Origin: Blastocladiella britannica
Lineage: Eukaryota; Blastocladiomycota; Blastocladiomycetes; Blastocladiales; Blastocladiaceae
Assembly: GCA_025349905.2 (NCBI GenBank)
Contig: MU624578.1
Location: 1 to 48,541, forward strand
Reading direction: 5' to 3'
DNA length: 48,541 nucleotides
Shown: piece after piece, positions 47,797 through 48,541 of the stretch
Layout of the letters: every line of letters starts with the position of its first letter
Numbering within the stretch: the first letter of the stretch is position 1
The notes under the pieces: model-generated
Told to the model about the DNA's origin: nothing
Databases searched by the model: none
The model's input: only the letters and a program-made list of their open reading frames with translations
Position numbers and translations under genes: made by a program

Positions 47797-48219
47797 AATG
47801 CACTTGAGCGTTTGCCTCCTGAGCTCCTGGTGGACGTCTTGGAATGCACCCGCCAAGCTCCTGCACTGTCTCTTGGTGTATCCCAGGAGAATGCCAGACG
47901 TCACCCGAGGCGACGCATGCACGGCTCACCAAGTCGTTGCAGTTCTGGGCCGATCAGGGCAAGTGCGACTTGCTGCTACTCTGTGCTGAGGCAGGGACGC
48001 TGACGACCGATTCCTTGTGCATGATCCTTGCCATGCTTCCTGAGTCGAGGCTGGACAAGTTTGGCTGGACCTTTGCTCACGCAGCCTCTTTTTTGTTTGA
48101 TTTTTCGCTCACGTAATTCTGATTTGACAGCATTGGCAAACTGTCATGAAGTGGCAGCGTCCTGTTTGGCCGCGGTGGCAGGCGTGCAGTTACCTTCCCT
48201 TGTACTTCCTGGGAATTGA
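47797..48219 (+). pseudogene. decayed F-box/repeat fragment
   Basis: On the plus strand, NALERLPPELLVDVLECTRQ (from 47797) is a good F-box start. Sense then moves to another frame near 47895-47925 (RLTKSLQFWADQGKCDLLLL CAEAG, LCMILAMLPESRLDKFGW), and again after 48116 (ALANCHEVAASCLAAVAG). No normal intron explains the shifts. It looks like the start of another F-box/ankyrin-like gene that has decayed, lying head-to-head with the WWW pseudogene. 48220-48393 holds AT-rich sequence with nothing recognised. Confidence 0.45.
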
Positions 48220-48393
48220 TGTGAAGGGCAGAGTTGAATATATTGGATTTTTTTTGGCGAGATGTTTTTAATTGAGTGGAGAGCAACAGTTGACTACGCC
48301 TCAAGGCAAGTACTGCTAGATCAGAGCAAGCAAGATAATCGAATATATTGAATTATAATCAGATCGATCAGGCCAAAAAAAATTGTATCAAGA

Positions 48394-48541
48394 TCAGGTG
48401 TAAAATGGCACAATGGCAATGGGATTGGAGGAGGTTTGCACCATGGCTGGAATCTTTCGGGTGACGACCACATCGTACAACCACGACCCAGGAGCAAGAT
48501 CCTCCATGAGCGCCTCGGGAAAAACGACCGGACAACCAGTG
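48394..48541 (-). CDS. WWW-repeat paralogue, C-terminal end only (cut by window)
   Basis: Open on the minus strand from the window edge to the TGA at 48394-48396. The 48 visible residues (LAPGSWLYDVVVTRKIPAMV ... AIVPFYT, stop) correspond to the C-terminus of the 44184-46243 protein (LVDPLEWWVHDVTVTRKISV ... GVVPYTS). It is a third tandem copy in the same orientation. Its state upstream cannot be seen. Confidence 0.6.
   Translation of the reverse strand, partial: TGCPVVFPEALMEDLAPGSWLYDVVVTRKIPAMVQTSSNPIAIVPFYT

Overview
The window reads as a gene-dense, GC-rich fungal nuclear DNA segment. The evidence is short spliceosomal introns (mostly 52-80 nt, with GTANGT-like donors and C/T/A-AG acceptors), a eukaryotic housekeeping set (SEC23, GET3, MDM31, HDAC, CENP-S/MHF1), and a fungus-type RIM15 kinase with a C-terminal receiver domain. 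A repeated family of proteins with 'LDWWW'-type helical repeats suggests a zoosporic fungus, with Blastocladiomycota (Catenaria/Allomyces-like) as the best guess; that placement is inference. Both ends of the window cut genes. No rRNA, tRNA, CRISPR array or intact transposon was recognised.

Layout. 1-501: fragment of the oligosaccharyltransferase subunit OST48/WBP1, broken at its 3' side. 996-3292 (+): OPT-family oligopeptide transporter, with a repeated motif in its upstream region. 3495-4015 (+): uncertain small ORF or gene remnant. 4041-5974 (-): WWW-repeat protein with a one-base frameshift. 6066-8694 (-): SEC23, divergent from MDM31 (9042-11428, +), which is followed by an RS-domain protein (11477-13686, +). 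13722-15388 (-): zinc-dependent histone deacetylase, divergent from GET3 (15508-16624, +), followed after 57 bp by an FY-rich-domain nuclear protein (16682-18406, +). 18452-19984 (-): multi-pass membrane protein. 20054-31009 (-): a very large RIM15/Greatwall-type kinase of about 3,566 residues. 31546-37157: two CGI-58/CLD1-like alpha/beta hydrolases on either side of an ABCG half-transporter. 37171-39532 (-): unrecognised acidic, cysteine-containing protein. 39544-40337 (+): CENP-S/MHF1, with start codons only 11 bp from its divergent neighbour. 40913-43219 (+): 768-residue repeat protein with an internal F-box. 43232-44168 (+): OCIA-domain protein. 44184 to the end: a tandem array of WWW-repeat paralogues on the minus strand in three states (frameshifted, decayed, truncated by the window end), with a decayed F-box fragment on the plus strand.

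How the genes relate. SEC23 (COPII), GET3 (tail-anchored protein insertion) and OST48 (N-glycosylation) serve the secretory pathway. The hydrolase-ABCG-hydrolase block looks like a lipid-handling neighbourhood. MDM31 and possibly the OCIA protein are mitochondrial. HDAC, the FYR protein, CENP-S and the RS protein are nuclear. Apart from the lipid block and the WWW-repeat array there is no sign of functional clustering, only extreme compaction with shared short promoters and near-touching stop codons. Exon joins were worked out by hand from splice signals, reading phase and family resemblance.
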